Shown here in pieces: positions 20,372-31,486 of a DNA stretch of 64,000 nt. The stretch is from Macrostomum hystrix (taxonomy: Eukaryota > Platyhelminthes > Macrostomidae). The first letter of the stretch is position 1, and each line of letters opens with the position of its first letter. The DNA is taken from the NCBI GenBank assembly GCA_950097015.1, contig CATNEN010000038.1, positions 14,440,001 to 14,504,000 of the forward strand. The letters are read 5' to 3'. Made by a program: the position numbers and the translations under genes. Below the pieces are notes generated by a model. It saw only the letters and a program-made list of their open reading frames with translations. It ran no database searches and was not told the DNA's origin.

Positions 20372-22143
20372 ATGGGACACGAGGGACCATGCTGCGCTGG
20401 CTGCTCCGAGTGCAGGTGAGGCTTGGTTGCGATGCGCTCTCATTGTACCAGTTCTAATCTGGATGAGACTGCTTCAAACTGTTGTTTGATCTTTCTTTAG
20501 CTACTCCTGTTGCTAATGTACATGCAGTATGTACAGACAGTGACACAACCGCACCTATTGCAATGTGAAAGTTGCGCACAGCTGTTCAGTCCGTGGACTG
20601 TAGGAGACTTCACATACCCACTTTTGTACCCCAGCGGGTTGTAGCCTAGTCGTTAGTGCGTCCGTCGGACTCACGACTTGAAGGTCGGGGGTTCGATTCC
20701 TGACTCCACTGGAACAAATTTGTGTCCATTAGCAATACACTTAACTCTTCATTGCTTCAGTTCACCCAGTTGTTAAATGGGTACCAGCATCATCTGTGGT
20801 AATTGCGGGTGGGTGTGGCATCCCCCAAGTGCATGTACTGAACAGCAGTACGCAGCCTTCAGATACGCTGCGCAATAGCTGCGGCAGTGCTGTCGGCTGC
20901 ACATCTGGCCCGATTGGGGCAGGTGTAATCGATTTCTATTTTTAATAGTTCTTCCCCAGCTAAGGCAAGTTGGTTTAGTTGCACAAAACAGAAGCGATAG
21001 GTAGGCAGGCATTTGAACTCCAGACCTCTGAGTTCCAAGTGCAAAGCTCTATGAATTTGGCTCGTTGAAATTTTCTGGAATGACTATGAAACGCTACTAA
21101 CGCATCACAATGGACCCAAACTCTTGGTGGGTAAGCAGTCCAGGTTACTCAATGTCAGGTCACAGTAGGCGTCCAATGTGGTGCAACGCTTGAAACCAAT
21201 AGATAAAAAAATCAATATCAAATCAATATTAATTGGCAGGACTGTCCGAAATTACCTGAAGTGGAAGACCAGTCCGAACCAGTCGAAGCCCTGCTGCTGT
21301 CTAGCCGTGCGACCGCAGCGGTGCTGCCACGTCAAATGGTGCAGCAAATGCGACAAGAAGATGTAGGATTTACCAACTACATTGTCATCTTCTGTTGGGT
21401 TTTGATGTGATAAATTGTGTATCCACCTGTCAATGAAGTTCATGCTCTGGGCAACACTGCTTCATTGTAAACACTAAGACGGGGTTCAGTGGCAGAGCGG
21501 TCTAACGCGTTTCCCTTTCGCACCAAGGTCCGTGAGTTCGATTCCGCGGCGAGGCCACATTCATTTGGCTTGGGGGCTTGTCGTGCAATTTGCGCCCTTG
21601 AGGGCCAATCTCAATCTCAGATGTACACACCTGTTTGAACTGTACACACCTGTCAGCGTGTGCTCGGGAGTAAGCGAAATAGGCTCGCCTCGCAGGCTGC
21701 GGGTCTAGTGTCACAAAACCATGTGCCATTGCCCCGCAGCCCTCCTGCAATCATTACTACTGATATATTACCCTCAAATCGTAGAAAGTTAATTATATTT
21801 TTCTGCTTTGTTTCTGAGCTTCTGATCTAGGCACGGACTTCTCTAGCATCCAGACTGGAAGGTGCTATAGCTAGAGAAGTCCGTGTTTAAGAACAAAAAA
21901 AGAGTACTATAATTTACAAGATAGAATCGAACTCCGGACCAATTATCATTCGTGTGTTGGAAGTGCTTCTCAAAGACTACTTTTCTGGAACCAGTATTCA
22001 AGCAACAAATAGAATTTAAGAACAAATAGTTTGATTTTTGTGAACTGTTTCTGTCGCGCCTTGAACATTTCAGCCAGAAGGGCTACTGCTGTTGCAAGCA
22101 CTATTACTACAAGAATCATAGCGAAGTCTGCAACCTACTCTGA
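20372..22143 (+). CDS. CCCKH-family gene 2 (78 aa, three exons)
   Basis: Exons 20372-20415, 21240-21362 and 22074-22143, both introns phase 2, total 237 nt, stop TGA. Exon 1 encodes MGHEGPCCAGCSEC. Exon 2 encodes a YLKWK segment, then KPCCCLAV, RCCHVKWCSKC. Exon 3 encodes GYCCCKHYYYKNH and a short tail ending VCNLL. It is the shortest complete family member and has an extra Cys in the CCC of exon 2 in place of the usual CCH. Thirteen or more Cys in 78 residues and no signal peptide suggest an intracellular metal-binding protein (inference). Intron 1 holds a second-family SINE, intron 2 a first-family SINE and a perfect hairpin. The donor at the end of exon 2 is GTAGGA, weaker than in relatives. 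Confidence 0.75.
20634..20945 (+). mobile_element. tRNA-derived SINE, second family
   Basis: A tRNA-like head with A-box TAGCCTAGTCGTTAGTGCG and B-box GGTTCGATTCC (20690-20700), different from family 1. The body runs on through a Cys/Gly-free non-coding region to about 20945; the right end is not well defined. Related tail fragments occur at about 22468-22500 (CTTCAGTTCACCCCGTGG) and a head fragment at 9608. It lies in intron 1 of array gene 2. Confidence 0.7.
21479..21755 (+). mobile_element. SINE family 1, rearranged copy in intron 2 of gene 2
   Basis: Head with A- and B-box, then an internal deletion that removes CGCAGCCGCGGAGAGAAGG, and a partially duplicated ACACACCTGT block (21626 and 21646). 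It ends in CAGCCCTCCTGCAATCATT. Confidence 0.85.
21832..21885. repeat. Perfect 16-bp inverted repeat (hairpin)
   Basis: CACGGACTTCTCTAGC at 21832-21847 pairs with GCTAGAGAAGTCCGTG at 21870-21885, with a 22-base loop. It lies in intron 2 of array gene 2. Confidence 0.85.
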
Positions 22144-22599
22144 TCTGCTTTGCTATTTCATTGAAAAGCAAGACCTGTCAATCATGACAATCCCGGAAAC
22201 TCACTGTACCAGTGCAGCAAATCGGAAATGATATTTTTCTAGAAGAGCAATTAGTGCGTGCTTATAAATACAAAATATAAATATGAAAGCATTCTTTCGA
22301 AAGTTTACACCGGATGTTCTAACTGGCTACTAACAGTAGTAAAATTTACCACATTTTAATTTCATCCTTGGAATGTGAGAATGAATCAAATATGAGTTTG
22401 ATTTGCGATAGGAGCCTCGCGGTTATGAAAAAGACAGTGTTTTATTGTGGAAACACTTAATTTTCTAGTGCTTCAGTTCACCCCGTGGTAAAGTTCGAAT
22501 GAGTCGCTGCAGAGCAGCCTCACCCACGACAAGACTGATGGCACGATTTCGTGTCATGTAATCACTACCAGTCTTGACTGATGATAATTTAGTCTATGT

Positions 22600-23060
22600 T
22601 CGTAGACCACACTCGGTTAGATAGCACAAACGGCTTCGAGGCGGAACTGGACGCTGTCCGTTTGGATCTCCGAGGTGCTGAACCGGTTGAATTCAGCTGA
22701 CATCTCCAGTGGAATCTATAGGCCAGGGCCACTCAGTGCCAGCAAATGCTGAAAGGGCGCTCAACATCCCGTTGGTCGAGGTTCAGCGTCTCCGCTGGGT
22801 CGTCGGCTGGCGCTCGATGGTGCTGCCCGTCGAGGGGGTGGCAACGACCCTGACGTCGCTGTTGTTGGCGGCCAGCAGCGTGTGTTGGTCGGCTCCCGTT
22901 GTGCAGCTAGCGCCGCCAGCGCAACCGACTGCAGCCGCTCACGCTGCAGAACCTTACTGGCATCGACGCGCCCGATTTCGGTGGTTCGTCCACTGCCTGC
23001 TGGCTGACGCAGGCGCACCGGCCACTGCGGTCAGGCTCTGCCGAGCGTCTTCTGATTTTA
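22600..23060. other. GC-rich coding-like relic, unidentified
   Basis: A GC-rich island between AT-rich flanks, like the LINE relic at 19.1 kb. On the minus strand one frame reads HTLLAANNSDVRVVATPSTG and then meets a stop; on the plus strand a 139-residue frame (22709-23128) has low-complexity Ala/Arg-rich sequence. Neither matches a family I recognise. It is probably an old mobile-element or gene fragment. Confidence 0.35.
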
Positions 23061-23554
23061 CAGAAGAATTGGCAGTGCAAATTTTTGGTATTTTCGTTGC
23101 TGCTATACTAGGTCCAGTACCATGTTAGAGGTGGTACAACCTTGTAGATTTTTATGTACTGTAAAAATTATTGAATTCTTCGTCTGCTATGATGTTGTAT
23201 CTATTTGGAGCACATCGTTTGTAGCTATTATTACTGCAAAGTTAGAATATTTATGGATTCGCTCCGAGCGCAAAAGGGTTGCAGTGATGAAGAATACTTT
23301 TGGCTTTTAATCTTGACTTCTGCCTGAACGACAAGCCGATTTCTCCTTAGTTTCATTGACTCTTCTGAAATTTAAATGCAGTGCTGTACGGCTTTCTTTT
23401 GCATAAATTGCAAGTAAGTTTAATCATTATTTGTACCTGCATTTTTATGAGCACGTTTTCAGTGCGCTCACACCAGTGGCGTAGCTAGGATTTTTGACGA
23501 GAAGGCCCGCGTTTTTTGCGGGCCACTACTGGGGGACGCTACAACTGGGAGAAG

Positions 23555-24187
23555 GGGCGCCACAACCACACGGGGGCGCCACTATCACACGGGGGGCGCC
23601 ACTATCACACCGGGGGCGCCACTATCACATGGGGGCGCCAATACCACGGGGGGCGCCACAATCACACGGGGGGCGCCACTATCACATGGGGGGCGCCACT
23701 ATCACACGGGGGCGCCACTATCACACGGGGGCGCCACTACCTCGGGGGGCGACACTATATTGGTACTATGGGGCGCCACTATATTGGTACTATGGGGCGC
23801 CACTATATTGGTACTATGAGGCGCCACTATATTGGTACTATGGGGCACCACTATATTGGTACTATGAGGCGCCACTATATCGGTACGATGGGGCACCACT
23901 ATATTGGTACTATGGGGCACCACTATATTGGTACTATGAGGCGCCACTATATTGGTACTATGGGGCGCCACTATATTGGTACTATGAGGCGCCACTAAAT
24001 TGGTACTATGGGGCACCACTATATTGGTACTTTGAGGCGCCACTATATTGGTACTATGGGGCGCCACTATATTGGTACTATGAGGCGCCACTATATTGGT
24101 ACTATGGGGCGCCACTATATTGGTACTATGAGGCGCCACTAAATTGGTACTATGGGGCGCCACTATATTGGTACTATGGGGCGCCAC
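23555..24187. repeat. Compound minisatellite, 19-bp then 24-bp unit
   Basis: The first part (to about 23740) repeats GGGGGCGCCACTATCACAC with a 19-bp period. It then changes to a 24-bp unit that keeps GGCGCCACTATATTGGTACT and adds more bases. Because 24 is divisible by three, all frames stay open and create long ORFs on both strands; these are artefacts. It lies about 650 bp upstream of array gene 3. Confidence 0.95.
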
Positions 24188-24831
24188 ATACCAAGTTTCT
24201 CGACAATCTAGCGAATTTATTACTGAATTTAAAGCTTTTTGAGTCAATAAAAATCTGTTTTGCAACAGATGGGCCTGGCTTAAAGGCTATTGTTGCTGCC
24301 GACACAGCAGAAGACTTTTCATGTCCATGCATCATGTCATGACAGCTGCCACATTTCTGCTAATTTTATGCTTTGCATAAGGCCTTTGGCAAGCATATCC
24401 AGAAACATATTTTGGCCATTCGGCGAGAAAGCAATATTTTAAGATTATGTAGCCCAACCAGTCCATTATTTAATTTTGATTTTCAATAAACCTATATTAT
24501 CATGATCTGATCAGTTTGTTCACAGAGAGGTGCATGCATCTTAGTAACAATATATTGATTTCTGAATCGGTACATAGGATTAAATACAGATGCGGTCGAC
24601 AGCTTTTAAACATTTTTCTTACATGATTTCTAGTCTTGGTTCTGAGTATCTGCACGTTGAACTATATATTAGATTAGCTTTACAATGTAAAGTCCGCAGT
24701 ACATATTTTAATGGTGATTACGCATTAGGTAGTTCCTTTTAGTCCGACATTGATTAGAAAGAGAGCTATAGGGTATTCTCAAATTTGGAGCATATCAAAG
24801 TAATTAACGCTATCAGCTACTGCCACTAGCC

Positions 24832-25956
24832 ATGTCGACAAAATGCTGCTGGAAGAACAGAATGGGAATTCACTGCAAGAATTGTTCGTGAGTAAAACCT
24901 GGGCGACGAAAAAGCTTCCTCTATCCTCTTCCTTAAACACCCAGCAGCTTTCTCTTGACTCTTCAATATCCCATAGAAAAATTCCGCTATCGGTCTTTCA
25001 TTCTGCTACCTATCAGACTGCTCATAAATCGATCCGCTTCCCTAGAAACCTATTGGATTTCTTAGAAACCTTTGGATTTACTAAAAACCCTTGAAATCCT
25101 TAGCAAGTCATTGGGTTTCCTAAGATCCGCTTTCCTGGAAACCGGAAACCCACCCGTTATCCTGGAAACCCAACCGCTTTCCTAGAAACTCGTCCGCTTT
25201 CTTGAAACCCACCCGCTTTTCTGGAAACCGATCCGCTTTCATAGAAACCCACCCGCTTTTCTGGAAACCGATCCGCTTTCATAGAAACCCACCCGCTTTT
25301 CTGGAAACCAATCCGCTTTCCTAAAACCCCATTCGCTTTCCTAGAAACCAATCCGCATTCCTAGAAACCCATTCGCTTTCCTAGAAACCCACCCGATTTC
25401 CTAGAAACCCACCCGCTTTTTGGAAATTCACCCGCTTTCCTAGAAACCCATCCGTTTTCCTAGAAACCCATCCGCTTTTTTTGGAAACCCACCCGCTTTC
25501 CTAGAAACCCACCCGCTTTTTTGGAAATCCACCCGCTTTCCTAGAAACCCATCCGTTTTCCTAGAAACCCAAAGGCTTTCCTTGAAGCCCAATGGCTTCC
25601 CTGGTAACACGTATAAAAAAATCGCTGTCGTCAGAAGAATCGAAGACTACGCTGAACTGCGCGAAGTTCGGGCTCCGTGCTGCTGCAAGCATCCGACCTG
25701 GCTGCATCCATCGGACACAAGTGCCTGCTGCAACAGCTGGAGCTACAGCAGCGGCTGGGTTTGCGAGCTCTGTTGGGAAAAACGATGGTGAGAATGTGTG
25801 CTTTGATTATGAGTCCTAATTAGTCTAGATTACTCATTATATCTCTAAATGAGTTGCCCCCTTGCTTGCAGTTTCGTTGGGCCCAAAGATGACAGGAGTC
25901 GAAAGAACTGGCCAAAATGCTGCTGCAAGCATCACTTCTATCACTACGGAAAGTAG
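24832..25956 (+). CDS. CCCKH-family gene 3 (97 aa, three exons)
   Basis: Exons 24832-24887, 25635-25787 and 25872-25956; both introns phase 2; total 294 nt; stop TAG. Exon 1 encodes MSTKCCWKNRMGIHCKNC. Exon 2 encodes APCCCKHPTWLHP, ACCNSW and CELCWEK. Exon 3 encodes WPKCCCKHHFYHYGK then stop. Notably the CCCKH motif occurs in both exon 2 and exon 3, which suggests that exons 2 and 3 arose by internal duplication. Intron 1 is almost filled by a 20-bp minisatellite. AATAAA lies near 26024. No signal peptide or membrane segment. Function unknown; Cys/His clusters point to metal binding (inference). Confidence 0.85.
25028..25608. repeat. 20-bp minisatellite in intron 1 of gene 3
   Basis: Unit CCGCTTTCCTAGAAACCCAC, roughly 29 imperfect copies with small indels. 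It ends about 25 bp before the exon 2 acceptor. Confidence 0.95.
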
Positions 25957-26264
25957 ATGTTGAAGATCTCTATGAGACAAGAGAACACAATGGGCATGTG
26001 ATAAAAGCGCATAAAATAACGCAATAAATTTAACTGGTCCCATTTATCAATGAATCTTAATTAAAATCGCACGTAGATTAAGTACCGCTTGAACTATTAT
26101 ATATTGATTTACTCTGAAACTTTTCTATTAGACTAGTCTATATTCAACTTTATTGCCGGTTAATTTTTTAAGTAATAAATGCGAGTCTATTTTCCCTTTT
26201 TTGTTTCGACATATTATTTCACATTTTTCTTATTTCTATAATTTTCTCTTCGCTGGCTATGCTG

Positions 26265-26312
26265 AACCAGGTAGATCCCCGTTCTATTTTTAGACATGAG
26301 AAATCTAGCCTC
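26265..26312 (+). promoter_or_regulatory. Shared upstream block, copy 1
   Basis: GAACCAGGTAGATCCCC followed by GTTCTATTTTTAGACATGAG. The same block recurs upstream of other array genes (28196, 32988, 39792; a weaker GCTATTTTTAGA at 45530). It lies about 420 bp before the pseudogene exon at 26688. A promoter or transcript-start element is inferred from its recurring position, not shown. Confidence 0.45.
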
Positions 26313-26687
26313 TCACTACACAGCGAGTGGAGTTTCTGTTGATCTATTTTTGGAAATGGCGCCAAACACTAATCGGGAAAGAATTAAGTGTCCCATTTTG
26401 GACCATTGTTTTATCGAAGATATTTTCTTATTTACAAACAAATGATTAAGTGTTTAATATTTATCCTAAAAGTTTTACCATAACATTGAGCACGTATGGT
26501 GTGAGCAACGAGATCGACAATTTTGAGGAACGTAGCACCTCAAAGCGTCACCATTCTAAAAAATAAGATGCTAGTAAATAAAAAGTTTTGGCAGTTTTTT
26601 ATGGAAAATATCTTAAAGATATGCGTTGCATTATATTTCCGCGCCTTCCTTAGCTTGCTCAGTGATAACCAGATTGAAAACATCTGA

Positions 26688-26753
26688 ATGACAACTAAGG
26701 GCTGCTATCAGTCTAGGCAATGGGTTGCGTGCCAATAAATGCAGGAATTGCAG
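26688..26753 (+). pseudogene. CCCKH-family pseudogene: exon 1 only, frameshifted
   Basis: The 5' flank (CTTCCTTAGCTTGCTCAGTG and on) is clearly paralogous to that of gene 4 (30527). The exon ends at a good GTAAGT donor but is 66 nt long, while every functional family exon 1 is 3n+2. Its frame meets TAA after 16 codons; the expected CRNC pattern near the donor is in another frame. No exon 2 or 3 follows: the intron minisatellite runs straight into the downstream 19-bp array that in the paralogue lies beyond exon 3. The exons were probably lost by a deletion between the arrays. Confidence 0.7.
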
Positions 26754-26796
26754 GTAAGTAGCCTAATTGCTCGTGGAAGGCTTACCCACAAACGTG

Positions 26797-27690
26797 ACTA
26801 GACATCCATATGACCTGACATCCATATGACCTGACATCCATATGACCTGACATCCATATGACCTGACATACATATGACCTGACATCCATATGACCTGACA
26901 TACATATGACCTGACATACATATGACCTGACATCCATATGACCTGACATCCATATGACCTGACATACATATGACCTGACATACATATGACCTGACATCCA
27001 TATGACCTGACATCCATATGACCTGACATACATATGACCTGACATACATATGACCTGACATCCATATGACCTGACATACATATGACCTGACATACATATG
27101 ACCTGACATACATATGACCTGACATCCATATGACCTGACATCCATACGACCTGACATCCATTTGACCTGACATCCATTTGACCTGACATCCCTATGACCT
27201 GACAACCATCTGAACTGACCACCGTTTGACCTGACCACCGTTTGACCTGACCACCGTTTGACCTGACCACCGTTTGACCTGACAACCATTTGACCTGCAA
27301 ACCCTTTGACATGACAATCATTTGACCTGACAACCATTTGACCTGAAAACCATTTGACCTGACAACCATTTGACCTGACAACCATTTGACCTGAAAACCA
27401 TTTGACCTAACAACCATTTCACCTATTTGAGCTGACAACCATTTGACCTGACAACCATTTGACCTGACAACCATTTCACCTATTTGAGCTGACAACCATT
27501 TGACCTGACAACCATTTGACCTGACAACCATTTGACCTGACAACCATTTGACCTGAAAACCATTTGACCTAACAACCATTTCACCTATTTGAGCTGACAA
27601 CCATTTGACCTGACAACCATTTCACCTATTTGAGCTGACAACCATTTGACCTGACAACCATTTCACCTATTTGAGCTGACAACCATTTGA
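26797..27690. repeat. 16-bp minisatellite, two sequence variants
   Basis: Unit GACATCCATATGACCT (26797-27180, with CCATAT/ACATAT alternation) changes to GACAACCATTTGACCT (27190-27690), with an added CACCTATTTGAGCT variant. The same unit fills intron 1 of gene 4 (30690). Long minus-strand ORFs here are repeat artefacts. Confidence 0.95.
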
Positions 27691-28022
27691 ATTCTTAATC
27701 TAGTTCCGAATTCTTAATACAGTATCAAATCCTTAATCCAGAACCGAATCCTTAATCCAGTACCGAATCCTTAATCCAGTACCGAATCCTTAATCTAGTG
27801 CCGAATCCTTAATCTAGTGCCGAATCCTTAATCTAGTGCCGAATCCTTAATCTAGTGCCGAATCCTTAATCCAGTGCCGAATCCTTAATCTACTACCGAA
27901 TCCCTAATCCACTCCACAATTCTGAATCCTGTCCTGAATCCTTAATCTAGACCTTAATCCATAATCCTGTCCCGAATCTTTAATCTTGTCCCGAATCCTT
28001 AATCATGTCCCGAATCATTAGT
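27690..28022. repeat. 19-bp minisatellite
   Basis: Unit GAATCCTTAATCTAGTGCC, about 17 copies, decaying at both ends. It is paralogous to the much longer array at 31487-32806. Confidence 0.95.
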
Positions 28023-28189
28023 CCTTAATTTGCCTTTACAGTTCGAAAATTGTTTTCTTGAATTGAGAGCCGTGGGCCATTAAGTTTAGTATTCTTTATT
28101 GATTACAGCTTTGAAAAGCAAATATACATATCAACACACTGACGAACTGAAAAATATAATCCCTATGTGGTTAGGGTATGATGGTTCGT

Positions 28190-28250
28190 GCTTTGCTGGC
28201 TACAAGGTAGATTCCAGTTCTATTTTTAGAAATAAGAAAAATCTCGGTAG
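28190..28250 (+). promoter_or_regulatory. Shared upstream block, copy 2
   Basis: TACAAGGTAGATTCC then AGTTCTATTTTTAGAAATAAG and TCTCGGTAGTACTC. The surrounding 28040-28310 is a close copy of 32835-33075. It lies before the 28-bp array that precedes gene 4. Confidence 0.45.
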
Positions 28251-28307
28251 TACTCAGTTTTTTAGAATTAGAAATGTAAAATTTTTAGAATTTTTAATAT
28301 TAAGGCG

Positions 28308-30036
28308 CTAGATGCGCCTGATGTTCTGATGTCTGGTAGATGCGCCTGATGTTCTGATGTCTGGTAGATGCGCCTGATGTTCTGATGTCTGGTAGATGTG
28401 TCTAATGTTCTGATATCTGCTAGATGCGCCTGATGTTCTGATGTGTGGTAGATGTGTCTGATGTTCTGATGTGTGGTAGATGTGCCTGATGTTCTGATGT
28501 GTGGTAGATGCGCCTGATGTTCTAATGTGTGGTAGATGCGCCTGATGTTCTGATGTGTGGTAGATGCGCCTGATGTTCTGATGTGTGGTAGAGTCGCCTG
28601 ATGTTCTAATGTGTGGTAGATGCGCCTGATGTTCTGATGTGTGGTAGATGCGCCTGATGTTCTGATGTGTGGTAGATGCGCCTGATGTTCTGATGTGTGG
28701 TAGATGCGCCTGATGTTCTGATGTGTGGTAGATGCGCCTGATGTTCTGATGTGTGGTAGATGCGCCTGATGTTCTGATGTGTGGTAGATGCGCCTGATGT
28801 TCTGATGTGTGGTAGATGCGCCTGATGTTCTGATGTGTGGTAGATGCGCCTGATGTTCTGATGTGTGGTAGATGCGCCTGATGTTCTAATGTGTGGTAGA
28901 TGCGCCTGATGTTCTGATGTGTGGTAGATGCGCCTGATGTTCTAATGTGTGGTAGATGCGCCTGATGTTCTGATGTGTGGTAGATGCGCCTGATGTTCTG
29001 ATGTGTGGTAGATGCGCCTGATGTTCTGATGTGTGGTAGATGCGCCTGATGTTCTGATGTGTGGTAGATGCGCCTGATGTTCTAATGTGTGGTAGATGCG
29101 CCTGATGTTCTGATGTGTGGTAGATGCGCCTGATGTTCTGATGTGTGGTAGATGCGCCTGATGTTCTGATGTGTGGTAGATGCGCCTGATGTTCTGATGT
29201 GTGGTAGATGCGCCTGATGTTCTGATGTGTGGTAGATGCGCCTGATGTTCTAATGTGTGGTAGATGCGCCTGATGTTCTGATGTGTGGTAGATGCGCCTG
29301 ATGTTCTGATGTGTGGTAGATGCGCCTGATGTTCTGATGTGTGGTAGATGCGCCTGATGTTCTAATGTGTGGTAGATGCGCCTGATGTTCTGATGTGTGG
29401 TAGATGCGCCTGATGTTCTAATGTGTGGTAGATGCGCCTGATGTTCTGATGTGTGGTAGATGCGCCTGATGTTCTGATGTGTGGTAGATGCGCCTGATGT
29501 TCTGATGTGTGGTAGATGCGCCTGATGTTCTGATGTGTGGTAGATGCGCCTGATGTTCTAATGTGTGGTAGATGCGCCTGATGTTCTGATGTGTGGTAGA
29601 TGCGCCTGATGTTCTGATGTGTGGTAGATGCGCCTGATGTTCTGATGTGTGGTAGATGCGCCTGATGTTCTGATGTGTGGTAGATGCGCCTGATGTTCTG
29701 ATGTGTGGTAGATGCGCCTGATGTTCTAATGTGTGGTAGATGCGCCTGATGTTCTGATGTGTGGTAGATGCGCCTGATGTTCTGATGTGTGGTAGATGCG
29801 CCTGATGTTCTAATGTGTGGTAGATGCGCCTGATGTTCTGATGTGTGGTAGATGCGCCTGATGTTCTAATGTGTGGTAGATGCGCCTGATGTTCTGATGT
29901 GTGGTAGATGCGCCTGATGTTCTGATGTGTGGTAGATGCGCCTGATGTTCTAATGTGTGGTAGATGCGCCTGATGTTCTGATGTGTGGTAGATGCGCCTG
30001 ATGTTCCAATGTGTGGTAGATGCGCCTGATGTTTTA
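28308..30036. repeat. 28-bp minisatellite, about 61 copies
   Basis: Unit begins GATGCGCCTGATGTTCTGAT and continues for eight more bases (GTGTGGTA). The leftmost units carry GTCTGGTA or GTGTCTAAT variants, while the rest are nearly uniform, so the array grew recently from one end. A homologous short array lies at 33136-33562 and remnants lie at 34862 and 44335. Confidence 0.97.
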
Positions 30037-30563
30037 GCAATGACTAAAAATATGCTGTTTTAGTGAGGTTATATATATAACAGGGAACAACCCTTCTATA
30101 TGTACGAGTACATTGTAGCTAGATAGTGCACAATTACTAATTACTATCTAGCAAACAAAATAATTATCCAGCAAATCCGTTGCCTAAAGTGAGTGATTCT
30201 TTTTAAAAGCTGAAACGAAATCAAGACCTTTAATATTTTATCGAATGCAAGTTAAATGTACCCTTGTTGACACCTTCATTTTAAAGAAGCAATATATTTT
30301 TTCATTAATTAAAAAACTTTCTAGCGTTACCTAGCAATCTAAAAAGTAAAAACACTGATTTATTAAATATGAATTGGGAGATTCTTGGGGGCTAGGTGTG
30401 AACTTGATCTAAAATGTTAAAGAAGGTAGTGCCTTGAAAGCGTCCGTAGTACCGAGTAAGTTGGGTATTTTTATGCGTGTAATAAGATTTGAGATCAGCG
30501 TTGCAATAAAATTCTACGGCTTCCTTAGCTTACTCGGTGATTACCAGATTTAAAGCATCCACA

Positions 30564-31332
30564 ATGTCAACTGCCTGCTGCAATGATTATTGGTCTTTCT
30601 TAGGCTACGTCTTTTGGCCATGCAGCATGTGCGAGTAAGCAGTCTCATTTCTCAAACAAGACTAACCCTATAATGTGACTACACAGCTATTTGACCTGAC
30701 AACCATTTGACCTGACAACCATTTGACCTGACAACCATCTGACCTGACAACCATCTGACCTGACAACCATCTGACCTGACAACCATTTGACCTGACAACC
30801 ATTTGACCTGCCCACCTTGACCTGACAACCATTTGACCTGACAACCATTTGACCTGACAGCCATTTGACCTGACCACCGTTTGACCTGACAACCATCTGA
30901 CCTGACAATCATAGTATCCGGTATACATTGAGGATTCGACATCCTTAAACCCAAGCCTGCCGTATTTTCTATTTCGCTAAATACGCTGGTAATAACAATG
31001 GACCATTTTACACCTTGCATGTACATCAGATTAGTGAAGTCATTTGCTAATTACTGGAACAGCCATGCTCCACATGAAAGGAGATTCTCGTGCACCTGTT
31101 GCAAACACTTTGCCTTTTTTCTGTCAGCTGATTGCTGTCAGAATGCAGTCAGATGCTCAGCTTGCAAACATTTTAAATGGTGAGAATTGTATTCTAACTG
31201 TTACCTGTTGTTCAAGTACTAAAAAGGTAGCCGCCAAAAATATAGTGAACCATTTGGGTTCATTTCAGTGATCCTGACAAGAAGAGGCCCGACTGCTGCT
31301 GCAAGCACTATTGCATGAGCCACGCCGCCTGA
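30564..31332 (+). CDS. CCCKH-family gene 4 (94 aa, three exons)
   Basis: Exons 30564-30634, 31030-31179 and 31269-31332; both introns phase 2; total 285 nt; stop TGA. Exon 1 is the longest typical form (MSTACCNDYW...PCSMC, with an aromatic-rich insert). Exon 2 encodes ANYWNSH, FSCTCCKHFAFF, DCCQN and CSACKHF. Exon 3 encodes KKRPDCCCKHYCMSHAA. CCKHF in exon 2 again echoes CCCKHY in exon 3. Intron 1 carries a 16-bp minisatellite, the same unit as at 26797. Function unknown, probably a metal-binding intracellular protein (inference). Confidence 0.87.
30690..30908. repeat. 16-bp minisatellite in intron 1 of gene 4
   Basis: Unit GACCTGACAACCATTT, about 13 copies with CATCTGA variants. It sits 55 bp after the exon 1 donor. 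Confidence 0.95.
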
Positions 31333-31486
31333 AGGCCACTCTATCTTGGCAATGACAAGTTTTACCATGACTGAGATTGACAAGATCGGCAGGCGAATCA
31401 GCGCTGACTGATTATCTCATATTAACCTAAATTATAACTTATCATATACTCCGGACACGATAGCGCCGCTGCGCAAACAGATCATA

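Noticed and set aside
23494-24342. Tyr/Ala/Pro-rich repeat protein of 282 residues
   Set aside because: Translation of the compound minisatellite; open on both strands.
26763-27600. Repetitive MSGQMDVRSYGCQV-type proteins
   Set aside because: 16-bp minisatellite translated on the minus strand; no start context, no unique sequence, and it lies in an intron-derived array.
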